Source: Methylococcales bacterium
GTDB taxonomy: Bacteria; Pseudomonadota; Gammaproteobacteria; Methylococcales; Methylomonadaceae
DNA length: 64,000 nt
Assembly: GCA_030654015.1 (NCBI GenBank)
Contig: JAURYI010000058.1
Location: forward strand, 1 to 64,000
Direction: 5' to 3'
Positions 36,431 through 44,950 of the stretch are shown here, piece after piece (the stretch's first letter is position 1; the number at the start of each line of letters is the position of its first letter). A program made the position numbers and the translations under genes. Under the pieces are notes generated by a model, which saw only the letters and a program-made list of their open reading frames with translations, had not been told where the DNA came from and searched no databases.

Positions 36431-37102
36431 TTAATCGTCGTCTTCATCCTCATCAAATTCGTCGAATTCGTCTTCATCATCAAATTCGTCAAACTCGTCG
36501 TCAAATTCTTGTTCGTCATCTTCTTGGTCATCATCGGCTGATAATGCCAATGTTTCTTCGGTTTCAGCTTGTAATAACTCTTTAAGATAACGGTATAACA
36601 GCCGTGAGGATTTTGGCGGTTTGGCTAATTCGGCTTCTTTTTGCGCATTACGCATAAGCTGTCTGAGTTGCTGTCTATCCGCATGATCGTATTCATACAG
36701 AAACTCAGTTAATGCGTCATTGCCTTTGGCAATCAGTTTGTCGCGCCAATGTTCGGCAAGATGATGTTCCCTGACGGCGTGCGCACTGGTATTGTTTATC
36801 CGTGCCACTTTTGCTATAAACGGTTCAGTTTCAATTTTGTGCAACTGTCCTGCAATATATTTCAACAAGCGTTTTCTCGCGCCTGTGTGTGGCATTCGTG
36901 ACACTTCAAGCACTGCTTTATTAATGTTTTCAGGCAGTTCAAGGCTTTTTATGTGGGTTAGCGACAATGCTGCCATTTCTTCACCTAAGGTAAAAAGCGT
37001 CGCTATCTCTTTTTTTATTTTTGTTTTATTCGGACGCACGGCGTAATAGACAATTTCGCCGTGTTCATCATATTCATATTCGTAATCTAATTCTTCGTTC
37101 AT
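36431..37102 (-). CDS. darP: Ribosome-associated protein DarP (YjgA/DUF615) with acidic tail
   Basis: DarP assists late assembly of the 50S subunit. The family core is seen in RMPHTGARKRLLKYIAGQL, WRDKLIAKGNDALTEFL, ADRQQLRQLMRNAQKEAELAKPPKSSRLLYRYLKELL. The core ends near residue 180. It is followed by an unusual tail of about 40 residues made almost only of Asp, Glu and Phe (repeated DEFDE units), which makes this protein longer (223) than the E. coli one. The tail DNA is a degenerate repeat that may vary in length by slippage. Confidence 0.93.
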   Translation of the reverse strand: MNEELDYEYEYDEHGEIVYYAVRPNKTKIKKEIATLFTLGEEMAALSLTHIKSLELPENINKAVLEVSRMPHTGARKRLLKYIAGQLHKIETEPFIAKVARINNTSAHAVREHHLAEHWRDKLIAKGNDALTEFLYEYDHADRQQLRQLMRNAQKEAELAKPPKSSRLLYRYLKELLQAETEETLALSADDDQEDDEQEFDDEFDEFDDEDEFDEFDEDEDDD

Positions 37103-37331
37103 TATTTAAACCATTACCATTAAAAAACTGCTGCAAAATGCCAGCAACAAACGCTACTTTACCATGAAACATAATGTTGTTTAGCACTGACAAGAAAAGG
37201 CAGGCATATAAAGAATATATCGCACCTTGTGGTAATATCAGCAGTAGAAAAATGCAGAACAACATTACACTCAAAAACCGTTAAGTTTAACGGACTTAAT
37301 CTTATTAGCAGCTATAAAAAATGGTAACTAC

Positions 37332-37805
37332 ATGACAGAACTCAAAATCCCCACCCTGCGCACCATCGCCGCACTTTTTTTCGTCGCTCTGAGCTATTCA
37401 GCGCAAGCCCGTACTGTGATGACTATCACTTGTAATGAACCGAATGGGACGCGCACTGATTTCTATCAAGGCAAGTTTCAGGAAGAGCAAGATGGTTTTG
37501 CGGGTGTCACCCCTAAATTTATTTTTGATGATACAAAACCGCAGTTAGCAACTGCCCTTTATCAACCTGCTGCCGCTGCAAAGGAGATGGGTTTTAGAGA
37601 GTCCGTTGTCTTCAAAATCATTGTGCAGACCACTGAACAAATCACCATGGTTGCTACCCCTAATGACAAGAATGTTGTACAAATGTACTCGATTTTCCCC
37701 AAGCAGGGTATTGGCTATTTTTCCATTCATAGATACATGGCTGTTAAAGATGGCGAGGCAAGTACCGCAACGTTACTTGCAAAATGCAATATAGTGAAAA
37801 ATTAA
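37332..37805 (+). CDS. Hypothetical secreted protein
   Basis: I do not recognise a family. The 157-residue protein has a signal peptide (TIAALFFVALSYSAQARTV) with probable cleavage after the Ala-Gln-Ala region. The mature part of about 130 residues contains two cysteines (ITCNEPNG and LLAKCNIVKN at the end) that could form a disulfide. It is a single gene with repeat elements after it. Confidence 0.6.
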   Translation: MTELKIPTLRTIAALFFVALSYSAQARTVMTITCNEPNGTRTDFYQGKFQEEQDGFAGVTPKFIFDDTKPQLATALYQPAAAAKEMGFRESVVFKIIVQTTEQITMVATPNDKNVVQMYSIFPKQGIGYFSIHRYMAVKDGEASTATLLAKCNIVKN

Positions 37806-37826
37806 ACAATGCCCCGTTCGAAAAGA

Positions 37827-37963
37827 GACTGTGAAAGTATTTATGTGGGAGAGGCTTTAGCCTCGAATGCGAGGCGAAAAGCCTCGCCCACATTATATAA
37901 AAACGATGACTTACAAAATTCAAAAATTGTTTTGTGAGTTATTTTTATAATATTTTCACAGCC
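37827..37963. repeat. Nested inverted repeats, MITE-like (ctgtgaaa ends)
   Basis: The outer ends gactgtgaaagtattta and aatattttcacagcc are imperfect complements. Inside are two more hairpins: tgtggg...gaggctttagcctcg...cccaca (37844-37892) and acttacaaaa...ttttgtgagt (about 37908-37940). The whole 137 bp has no coding potential and looks like a small non-autonomous mobile element or a merged pair of palindromes. Confidence 0.65.
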
Positions 37964-37982
37964 TAAAAAGGAAGGAGAATTA

Positions 37983-38786
37983 TTATTTGATTACCTGTTG
38001 TCCGTCTTTAAATTCACCTGCAATTTTTTTACCATTCGCCCGCGTTAATGTGCCTTTACCTTCCGCTTTATCATTTTTAAATTCACCGATATATTGGTCG
38101 CCATTTAAAAAAGATAATGTGCCTTGTCCTTCAGATTTATCGGCTTTAAATTCGCCGACATATTTATCTCCATTGGTATAAATTAATGTGCCTTGCCCAT
38201 CACGTTGACCATTTTTAAACCCACCGTCATATTTATCCCCATTCAATATAGTTAGTGCGCCTTGCCCGTCATATTTACCATTTTTAAATGTGCCGACATA
38301 TTTATCACCATTGGCATAAGTAAGCGTGCCTTGCCCATCATAATTACCGTCTTTAAAGCTGCCTTCGTATTTTTCGCCGTTAGCTAACGTTGCGACACCT
38401 TGCCCATCATGCTTACCATCTTTAAAACCACCTTCATATTTATCGCCATTGGTTAACATAAGCAAGCCCTGCCCATCACGTTTACCGCTTTTAAACTCAC
38501 CGATATACTTATCGCCATTCGCTAATTTATGCTTGCCGTTACCATCTGGTTTACCCTCTTTAACCTCGCCTTCGTATTTATCGCCATTAGCGAGAATATA
38601 GATACCTTGTCCTTTAGGTTCACCATTTTTAAATTCACCTTCATATTTATCGCCATTGGCTAAACTCAGTATGCCTCTGCCATTAACACAATCGCCATCA
38701 CAGCCATCGCCTGCAAGCACCGCATTATTGAATAAGAGTAGAGTAATAAAAATAATTTTTGGAACGCTGTTATTTATTATAGTCAT
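37983..38786 (-). CDS. Secreted MORN-repeat protein
   Basis: The 267-residue protein has a signal peptide (IIFITLLLFNNAVLAGDG) followed by a CDGDC disulfide-like segment. About ten tandem MORN units of 23 residues follow (consensus ANGDKYEGEFKNGKxDGQGTL). MORN repeats form beta-hairpin sheets that bind lipids or proteins. The repeat array is regular throughout and the function is unknown. Units are similar at the DNA level (69-bp period), so copy number may change by recombination. Confidence 0.93.
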   Translation of the reverse strand: MTIINNSVPKIIFITLLLFNNAVLAGDGCDGDCVNGRGILSLANGDKYEGEFKNGEPKGQGIYILANGDKYEGEVKEGKPDGNGKHKLANGDKYIGEFKSGKRDGQGLLMLTNGDKYEGGFKDGKHDGQGVATLANGEKYEGSFKDGNYDGQGTLTYANGDKYVGTFKNGKYDGQGALTILNGDKYDGGFKNGQRDGQGTLIYTNGDKYVGEFKADKSEGQGTLSFLNGDQYIGEFKNDKAEGKGTLTRANGKKIAGEFKDGQQVIK

Positions 38787-38903
38787 GACAAAATACCTGA
38801 AAAATTAAACAGATTCTGTTTGCTGATGATGCAATGGAATCAAAAATCATGATTTTTGACTCCGCCTGTCAGCATTACTTTGTTTTTTACTATTATCAAT
38901 TGA

Positions 38904-39164
38904 TTAATCACAAAACTTGGGCGCATCACCGCCTTCTGTTTTTACCATCTCACAGCCCCGTTTGATTTCATCTTCAATCAGCGAACAAGCATTCTGATCG
39001 TTGCACGGTGGATGCGTCGCAGGAGAAATTTCCAAGCATTGTTTCACAAGAACCGCCGCCGCTTTTTTGCCTACTTCTTTACGGCAGGATACTGCTTCAT
39101 CGGCAGCATTCGCTACTGAATTGATACTGAACGCTATCAGTGCGGCTGTTAAATACTTGATCAT
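38904..39164 (-). CDS. Small secreted cysteine-rich protein
   Basis: I choose the internal start MIKYLTAALIAFSINSVANA, an evident signal peptide; the longer ORF-track frame runs into the repeat at 39.3 kb. The mature 65 residues contain six cysteines (SCRKE, KQCLEIS, PPCNDQNAC, RGCEMV, KFCD), likely forming three disulfides in the periplasm. The family is not recognised. It is downstream of repeat elements and co-oriented with the MORN protein gene. Confidence 0.65.
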   Translation of the reverse strand: MIKYLTAALIAFSINSVANAADEAVSCRKEVGKKAAAVLVKQCLEISPATHPPCNDQNACSLIEDEIKRGCEMVKTEGGDAPKFCD

Positions 39165-39307
39165 GGTTTTTTCCGATGGGTTAGGATATATTGAATTAAA
39201 TGGTAGTGAAATAGAGCTACTAGCTAAAACATAGAATAATTTTATTTCATTCATGCAGAAGAATTTATCACGTCCTAAGCCAAACGCAATGCCTTTCAAA
39301 AAATAGC

Positions 39308-39420
39308 AGGTCAGAATAAGCACAGCCAAGTGATAGCGCAGGGTGGGCGTTTTTGACAATTCGCGGAGTTTGTCGGAAACACCTGTTTTCACTCGCGCTC
39401 AAACAGGCATCCCCGACCTA
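39308..39420. repeat. 113-bp dispersed repeat, copy 1 (aggtcagaataa)
   Basis: Begins aggtcagaataagc and ends ccccgaccta. The interior shares agcgcagggt, gacaattc and gtttgtcggaaacacctgtt with the copy at 41647-41761. The arms are partly decayed at the right end. It lies downstream of the MutT-ThiE gene. Confidence 0.9.
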
Positions 39421-39424
39421 TAAA

Positions 39425-40348
39425 TCAATCCAAAAATGCCCTAATAGCCGCTATACCTTGCCCACCCGCGTGTTGTGCTGTTGTTAAATCAGCGAGGGTT
39501 TGACCACCTAGCGCGTACACAGGCACATTACACATACCAACCCATTCAGTGAATTGTGACCAGCCAAGCGGCGCGGTATCGGGGTGGGTTTGCGTGGCTA
39601 ATACGGGGGCGAGTACCACAAAATCTACGCCGATGTGTTGGGCGTGCTGTAATTCTTGCAGATTATGACAGGACGCAGCCAGCCATTTAATCAGGGCAGG
39701 GCGGTGCTGTGTTGCCATTAAATCACGGCTGGTTAAATGCAGACCATCTGCTAAATCAGCGGCATTATGAACGACAGAATTGATGAGCAATAACGCGCCG
39801 TGTTCTTTGCACAATGAATACGCCTGTTTAATAAACGCATGACTCTGTTGCGAGGATAAATTTTTCAAACGCGCTTGTATCAGTTTCAAGCCATTAGCCA
39901 ACAGCTTTTCCAGATTAGTGGTTAAGCGTGATGGGTCGCCGTCATCGAGAATGGCGTAATGTGGCGGCAGTTGCGCGGCGGTAATGATGGCATGATTTGC
40001 CGCTGGGAAAGCGTAATTTGTTAAATCGCTGGGATTGACCCATTGAATGGGTTGGTTTTCCGCACTGTGCGGTTCACCTGTAAAGTGGTCAACGGTGAAC
40101 ACTTGTAGCTGTACGGCTTTATCTGGGTATTGATGATTGATGGTGATTAACGGCGTGGCGTGTTGTACGTCTATGCCCAGTTCTTCCTTAAGTTCACGTT
40201 GTAACGCTTGTATGGCGGTTTCGTCAGCTTCGATTTTGCCGCCCGAAAATTCCCACAAGCCGCCTTGGTGACGCGCGTCATCACGCAAGGCGATTAAAAT
40301 TTGCCCTTGGGGGTTTTTGATTACGCCGACGGCTACGCGGGTTTGCAT
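39425..40348 (-). CDS. mutT: Nudix hydrolase fused to a thiamine-phosphate-synthase-like domain
   Basis: MutT removes 8-oxo-dGTP from the nucleotide pool. The Nudix box is intact: GGKIEADETAIQALQRELKEELG. The C-terminal half (residues about 135-307) is a ThiE-like TIM barrel (LTNLEKLLANGLKLIQARLK, DGLHLTSRDL, VDFVVLAPVLATQTHP). This two-domain fusion is common in gammaproteobacteria, usually beside argJ as here. Whether the ThiE part is active is unclear; thiamine genes are absent nearby. Confidence 0.93.
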   Translation of the reverse strand: MQTRVAVGVIKNPQGQILIALRDDARHQGGLWEFSGGKIEADETAIQALQRELKEELGIDVQHATPLITINHQYPDKAVQLQVFTVDHFTGEPHSAENQPIQWVNPSDLTNYAFPAANHAIITAAQLPPHYAILDDGDPSRLTTNLEKLLANGLKLIQARLKNLSSQQSHAFIKQAYSLCKEHGALLLINSVVHNAADLADGLHLTSRDLMATQHRPALIKWLAASCHNLQELQHAQHIGVDFVVLAPVLATQTHPDTAPLGWSQFTEWVGMCNVPVYALGGQTLADLTTAQHAGGQGIAAIRAFLD

Positions 40349-40366
40349 TATGTTCTCTCAAAATAG

Positions 40367-40395
40367 ACCTGCGAGGTTTTTAAAACCTCGCAGGT
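40367..40395. repeat. acctgcgaggtttt palindrome, intact copy
   Basis: A 29-base palindrome (acctgcgaggtttt and its complement around one T) between argJ and the mutT-like gene. The same core occurs at 11.4 kb and 22.0 kb. Confidence 0.88.
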
Positions 40396-40403
40396 TTTGG
40401 CGA

Positions 40404-41618
40404 TTACGTCCGATATTCGGCATTAATTTTTACATAGTCGTAGGAAAAATCGCAGGTCAAAACCTCTTGGCTTGCTGTGCCGCGTCCTAATTTAACCGTC
40501 ACGGTGATTTCCTGTTGATTCATCACCGCTTGTCCCGCTTCTTCGGTGTAGTCATCGGCACAACCGCCGTTTCTGACGATACACACGTCACCCAGATAAA
40601 GCTGCACGTCTTCCAGTACCATATTTTCCACGCCCGCACGTCCGACAGCGGCAAGAATCCGCCCCCAATTCGGGTCACTGGCAAAAAATGCGGTTTTTAC
40701 CAGTGGCGAATGGGCGATAGTTTTAGCAACGCGCACCGCTTCTTCATCGTTGCTGGCATCTGATACTACAATGCGGATAAGTTTGGTCGCGCCTTCGCCG
40801 TCTCTGATAATCAGTTCAGCGAGTTGTTTACACACGCTCATCAGTGCGTCGGCAAATACAGGGTAATGTTCACTGTCGGCAGTGATTTCAGGCGCGACAC
40901 TGCAACCACTCGCCATAATCACACAGGCATCATTAGTGGAGGTATCGCCATCAACAGTAATACGATTAAACGATTGTTCAACGGCTAACGCTAAACACTG
41001 TTGCAACAGCGGCTGTTGAATTTTTGCATCGGTGGCAATAAAACCGAGCATGGTCGCCATATTGGGCTGAATCATGCCCGCGCCTTTGGAGATGCCATTA
41101 AAGGTGATGGTTTCACCAGCGATAGAAATGGTTTTAGTCACGCCTTTAGGAAACGTGTCGGTAGTCATAATCGCTTTGGCGGCATTTGCCCAGTTGTCAC
41201 TGCTAAGCTGAGCAATGGCGGCAGGTAACACGGCGGTAATTTTAGCAACGGGTAATAATTGCCCGATGACACCTGTAGAAAACGGTAACACCTGATTGGG
41301 TGCGTTACCCGCTAATTTAGCTAATTCCTCACAAGAGCTTAAAGCCGCCTGCATTCCCAGTTCGCCCGTTCCTGCATTGGCATTGCCTGAGTTGATTAAA
41401 AACCAGCGCGGCGCGTGTGCCAGATTGGCTTTTGCAACATGAACAGGTGCGGCACAAAACGCATTTTGGGTGAATACCCCTGCACAGGTCGCGCCTTCGA
41501 CTGCGTGCAGCAATAAAATATCATCTCTGGCGGTTTGCTTAATACCCGCATTAGTTGTGCCTAGGGTAATGCCTGTAATACTGGGCATTATCGGGAAATC
41601 GCATTGTCCTACTGCCAT
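40404..41618 (-). CDS. argJ: Bifunctional glutamate N-acetyltransferase / amino-acid acetyltransferase
   Basis: ArgJ transfers the acetyl group from N-acetylornithine to glutamate and in its bifunctional form also uses acetyl-CoA. The self-cleavage site is in GAGMIQPNMATMLGFIATDA, where the Thr of ATML becomes the new N-terminal nucleophile. TGVIGQLLPVAKI, DGDTSTNDACVIMASG and DGEGATKLIRIVV are conserved. It is 404 residues, full length. The argJ-mutT order is shared with other gammaproteobacteria, though the usual upstream secA is not here. Confidence 0.97.
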   Translation of the reverse strand: MAVGQCDFPIMPSITGITLGTTNAGIKQTARDDILLLHAVEGATCAGVFTQNAFCAAPVHVAKANLAHAPRWFLINSGNANAGTGELGMQAALSSCEELAKLAGNAPNQVLPFSTGVIGQLLPVAKITAVLPAAIAQLSSDNWANAAKAIMTTDTFPKGVTKTISIAGETITFNGISKGAGMIQPNMATMLGFIATDAKIQQPLLQQCLALAVEQSFNRITVDGDTSTNDACVIMASGCSVAPEITADSEHYPVFADALMSVCKQLAELIIRDGEGATKLIRIVVSDASNDEEAVRVAKTIAHSPLVKTAFFASDPNWGRILAAVGRAGVENMVLEDVQLYLGDVCIVRNGGCADDYTEEAGQAVMNQQEITVTVKLGRGTASQEVLTCDFSYDYVKINAEYRT

Positions 41619-41646
41619 TCGTTAATCCTCGTTTGGTTAATTATTT

Positions 41647-41761
41647 GTAGGTCAGAATAAGTCTACCCAAGCGTAGCGCAGGGTAGGCGTTTCTGACAAT
41701 TCCGTAGTTTGTCGGAAACACCTGTTTTCGCTTGCACTCAAACAGGTTTATTCTGACCTAC
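41647..41761. repeat. 115-bp dispersed repeat, copy 2 with intact terminal inverted repeats
   Basis: Begins gtaggtcagaataag and ends ttattctgacctac, giving a 14-base terminal inverted repeat. An inner pair aacacctgttttc/aaacaggttt forms another hairpin. It is about 85% similar by eye to the copy at 39308-39420. The two copies flank the mutT-argJ pair. Confidence 0.9.
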
Positions 41762-41768
41762 AGGAGTA

Positions 41769-42911
41769 TTAAATTTTAAAAAATATCAGCACGTTATCAA
41801 TTCGTTCAACGTCTGTTTTCATGCGTTCGCATTGGCATTTAAGCCAAGCTAACTGCTCGGTTTGTTGGCTCAGGGCAAACGGAAAAATAACTTCTATTTC
41901 TATTTGCCCATCTAAATAGTGAATTTTAAAGTCTTCTATCAGCGGCTTTATATCGGCTAAATAATCATCCAGTAACAACTTTACATCACGGCGGCACAGC
42001 GGGCTTTTTTCAAACAAACCTTCGTCGTTTTCAGCATCAACATGAACCAATACATCCATCACATCATCAAAACGGCTGATTAATTCATCACGCACTGCGT
42101 CACTGATACTATGCCCTTCCGATACGGTAATGCGCGGGTCAACAATAATATGCGCATCAATCAACGCATCTTCGCCCATTTGCCGTGAGCGTAATAAATG
42201 AATACCTTCCACGCCTTCAATAGCTAAAATAACAGCCCGAATTTCAGAGAGTTTGCGGGGCGGTAAGGCGGTATCGACCAGTTCTTTGATGCCTTGCATA
42301 ATCAGATTGGCACCGATTTTAACCACCATCAACGCCACCACAATGGCGGCAATCGCATCGGCAAGCGGATAACCCAACAGCACTGCACCGATACCAAACA
42401 ACACCACCACGGAGGAAATCGCATCACTGCGTTGATGCCACGCATTGGCTAATAACAGCTTAGAGCGGGTGACTTTGGCAATACGTTTGGTGTAATGATA
42501 CAGCCATTCATTGACTAAAATGGAGACCACGACCACGCCCAAACTCATCACGTCAGGCGTTGCTAACTGTTCAGGTTGTTCCATGCGTTTCATCACTGAC
42601 CACGCAATACCGCCGCCAATCACCAATAAACTGAGTCCCAAAATAACAGTGGCAATGGTTTCAAAGCGTCGATGCCCGTAAGGATGCTCGTGATCCGCCT
42701 CCCGACTGCCTAATCGAACCGCGACAATCACCAGAAAATCGCTTAATAAATCGGATAAGGAATGCACACCATCGGCAATCAACGCCGATGACTGCCATAA
42801 CACACCAAAGCCGATTTTAAGTGCGGTTTGCGATACATTAATCGCCGCGCCGACATAACTGGCGCGGGCTTTTAATTTTCGCGCCTGCTCCATTTCACTA
42901 AGATCAGACAT
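41769..42911 (-). CDS. Cation diffusion facilitator family metal transporter
   Basis: CDF proteins export Zn, Fe, Co, Cd or Mn by proton exchange. The 380-residue protein has six membrane helices with metal-site residues in ALIADGVHSLSDLLSDF (helix 2) and NAWHQRSDAISS (helix 5). The cytosolic C-terminal domain has EGVEGIHLLRSRQMG and DAHIIVDPRITVSEGHSISD. It carries an extra C-terminal stretch of about 80 residues compared with FieF. The metal is not determinable. Its start overlaps the TusA-like stop by one base. Confidence 0.92.
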   Translation of the reverse strand: MSDLSEMEQARKLKARASYVGAAINVSQTALKIGFGVLWQSSALIADGVHSLSDLLSDFLVIVAVRLGSREADHEHPYGHRRFETIATVILGLSLLVIGGGIAWSVMKRMEQPEQLATPDVMSLGVVVVSILVNEWLYHYTKRIAKVTRSKLLLANAWHQRSDAISSVVVLFGIGAVLLGYPLADAIAAIVVALMVVKIGANLIMQGIKELVDTALPPRKLSEIRAVILAIEGVEGIHLLRSRQMGEDALIDAHIIVDPRITVSEGHSISDAVRDELISRFDDVMDVLVHVDAENDEGLFEKSPLCRRDVKLLLDDYLADIKPLIEDFKIHYLDGQIEIEVIFPFALSQQTEQLAWLKCQCERMKTDVERIDNVLIFFKI

Positions 42912-43141
42912 TACGAGCCCACTTCGATAACAATAATATATTCATAATCGTCAGTTGCCGTCGTTTCCAGCACTTTATGCCCATTAATACGACACCATGC
43001 GGGAATATCCTGCATCACGCCTGAATCAGTGCAAATGACTTCCAACTGATCACCGACTTGCAGTTGCTTGATTTTATCTTGGGTACGAATGACAGGCAGC
43101 GGACACAATAACCGCCGCGCATTGAGAGTTTCTTTCATCAT
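42911..43141 (-). CDS. TusA-family sulfurtransferase-like protein
   Basis: TusA-type proteins carry persulfide sulfur on a conserved cysteine. Here LCPLPVIRTQDKIKQLQVGDQLEV contains the CPxP motif with the active cysteine; at 76 residues it is the usual size. The later SGVMQDIPAWCRINGHKVLE segment is typical. It could serve tRNA thiolation or general sulfur relay; I cannot tell TusA from its paralogues. There are two adjacent ATG codons; the second (at 43138) may be the start. It is coupled to the downstream CDF gene. Confidence 0.88.
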   Translation of the reverse strand: MMKETLNARRLLCPLPVIRTQDKIKQLQVGDQLEVICTDSGVMQDIPAWCRINGHKVLETTATDDYEYIIVIEVGS

Positions 43142-43258
43142 AACTTATAGGGATTAGCGTGAGTGAGTCACATTTTAACGCACACGCAGGCAAAAATGTG
43201 AACACAACAACGTAATAATGACGCGCCCGACATTTTTATTCAGGCGAAAGCAGCTTTA

Positions 43259-44938
43259 TTAATCCACCTGATAAGCAACACAAAATTGAATATCGCCTTC
43301 TTTACGACGCAATAAACCTTTCAAACCCAATGCTGAAATCGCCGATTTTATCGTTGCCGACTTTTCATAATTGTCCTGAATTTTTCGCGCCTCATCATGA
43401 TCCGCACGATACATTTGTTGAGCTAATTTATGTAAGCCATGCGCCAAATTCAACGTAATAGACAAGGACACGGTGTTATCGGCAATCTCACCGAATGCCG
43501 ATGATAGTGCGGCTCTTGTGATACGGACATTAATTTTTTCCTTTGTGCCATTCAAATCCGCTTGCTGTATATAATAAGTAAATAAACAATTATCAACATA
43601 TAATATGGATGGTTCAATCGACCAGCGAAAAAATATATCCTGCTGGTTTTCAATTTTAAAATCAGTTTGTGTAAATAAAACAGCCAATGCGATTAATTCA
43701 TTTTGCAACACGCTATTGTCTTTTATTTCAATCCAGCCATAAGGATGAAAAATAATATCTTCGCTGTGAGAGCTAAATATAAAGCCGCGATTATGTGCCG
43801 CCAAACCCCATAAAATAGCCTGTTGCCTTGCTGTTAAACACAAATCAATTATTTTTTCCTTACCCAATGTCCCTGCATATAATGGTTTATCAGTATGTTG
43901 TAATAAGGTTATCCCATATTTATGCGGCTTAAATAAATAACCGCTGGTAAAACTATCGGATAACACCATCAATTCCTTTTTTAACGCAGCTCTATCCTTA
44001 TTAAAATCGTTAACCAACGCTTCGATATACGCCATTTTACCATCGGCTGTTATGCCTTTTTCTATTTCATCCAACGAAAACCAAACCAAACGATTATCGG
44101 CTGTTATTTTATCGTGTAAATGAATATAACCGGCCAGCGTCAACTTAATATGAAAAACATCCAGATAATATTCAGTAAACGCATGATTAGGCGCAGAACC
44201 CTGAACCTGCCGATACGGCTTTAAACTACGCCACAAGGTAAATGTATAATGAGTATCAAAAATTAATCCCGCTTCTTCCTTTAATTCCCGTTTTAAAGTC
44301 TCAGGCAATACGGCTTTAATATCACTATTACTGGACTGCACAGCCTGCAAACACCGATTTTTATTATCAGTAAAACCGACAATATCACGCTGATTTAACC
44401 GCCCGCCAACCAAACCATAATCCCCTGCTGTTTTATCAAAGCGTTTATGGGTATCTTCCCGTTGATAAAATAAAATCTTATCATTCAGTTTAATAATACT
44501 CCACGCCACATAAATATAACGAATCGGCGGCGCGTCACCACTCGCATGATAGTCAACCCGATTAGATTCAATATATCTTAATAAATCCCGCTGTGCATTT
44601 TTCTTATCATCCGCAATCCCTTGAGTATTCCAAAAATTATCCGCCAACAACCGAGATTCTTTATCACTCATTGCCGTTAATACCGACAACGCTAATAACT
44701 GCGCAGGAAAAGAAATAAAACACCATTCGCCTTTTTGCAAAGAATCAGTATTTAATACTGCCAAAGTATCCAGCAAGTTTTCAATTAAATTAACAGTATT
44801 TTCAGCAACAGCCTGATTAACTTGTTCTGAACACAGCACGTTAATTAAATCCTCACGTTTAACCGCGTAAAAATCGCCTTCTTCTTCGGCGTAGCGAGGT
44901 AAATAAGTAATAAGGGTTTTAATTAGCTGTGCCGACAT
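43259..44938 (-). CDS. Large Nudix-domain protein with split Nudix box
   Basis: The 559-residue protein has an N-terminal helical region (1-140), a Nudix-like domain (about 140-310) and a C-terminal region (about 320-559) that I do not recognise. The Nudix box is present but split: GLVGGRLNQRD is separated by about 30 extra residues from LPETLKRELKEEAGL, which keeps the REUxEExGU core. It could hydrolyse a nucleoside diphosphate derivative; the substrate is unknown. It follows the PIN-domain gene by 12 bases and is the last gene of the accessory operon with the kinase and REC-HEPN genes. Close members may be rare. Confidence 0.7.
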   Translation of the reverse strand: MSAQLIKTLITYLPRYAEEEGDFYAVKREDLINVLCSEQVNQAVAENTVNLIENLLDTLAVLNTDSLQKGEWCFISFPAQLLALSVLTAMSDKESRLLADNFWNTQGIADDKKNAQRDLLRYIESNRVDYHASGDAPPIRYIYVAWSIIKLNDKILFYQREDTHKRFDKTAGDYGLVGGRLNQRDIVGFTDNKNRCLQAVQSSNSDIKAVLPETLKRELKEEAGLIFDTHYTFTLWRSLKPYRQVQGSAPNHAFTEYYLDVFHIKLTLAGYIHLHDKITADNRLVWFSLDEIEKGITADGKMAYIEALVNDFNKDRAALKKELMVLSDSFTSGYLFKPHKYGITLLQHTDKPLYAGTLGKEKIIDLCLTARQQAILWGLAAHNRGFIFSSHSEDIIFHPYGWIEIKDNSVLQNELIALAVLFTQTDFKIENQQDIFFRWSIEPSILYVDNCLFTYYIQQADLNGTKEKINVRITRAALSSAFGEIADNTVSLSITLNLAHGLHKLAQQMYRADHDEARKIQDNYEKSATIKSAISALGLKGLLRRKEGDIQFCVAYQVD

Positions 44939-44950
44939 TATTTATAACCT

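Noticed and set aside
37983-38786. 69-base periodicity as a CRISPR or satellite array
   Set aside because: It is explained by MORN units in a continuous frame with a signal peptide.
39165-39392. N-terminal extension of the small Cys-rich secreted protein
   Set aside because: It reads through a dispersed repeat; the signal peptide starts at the internal ATG.
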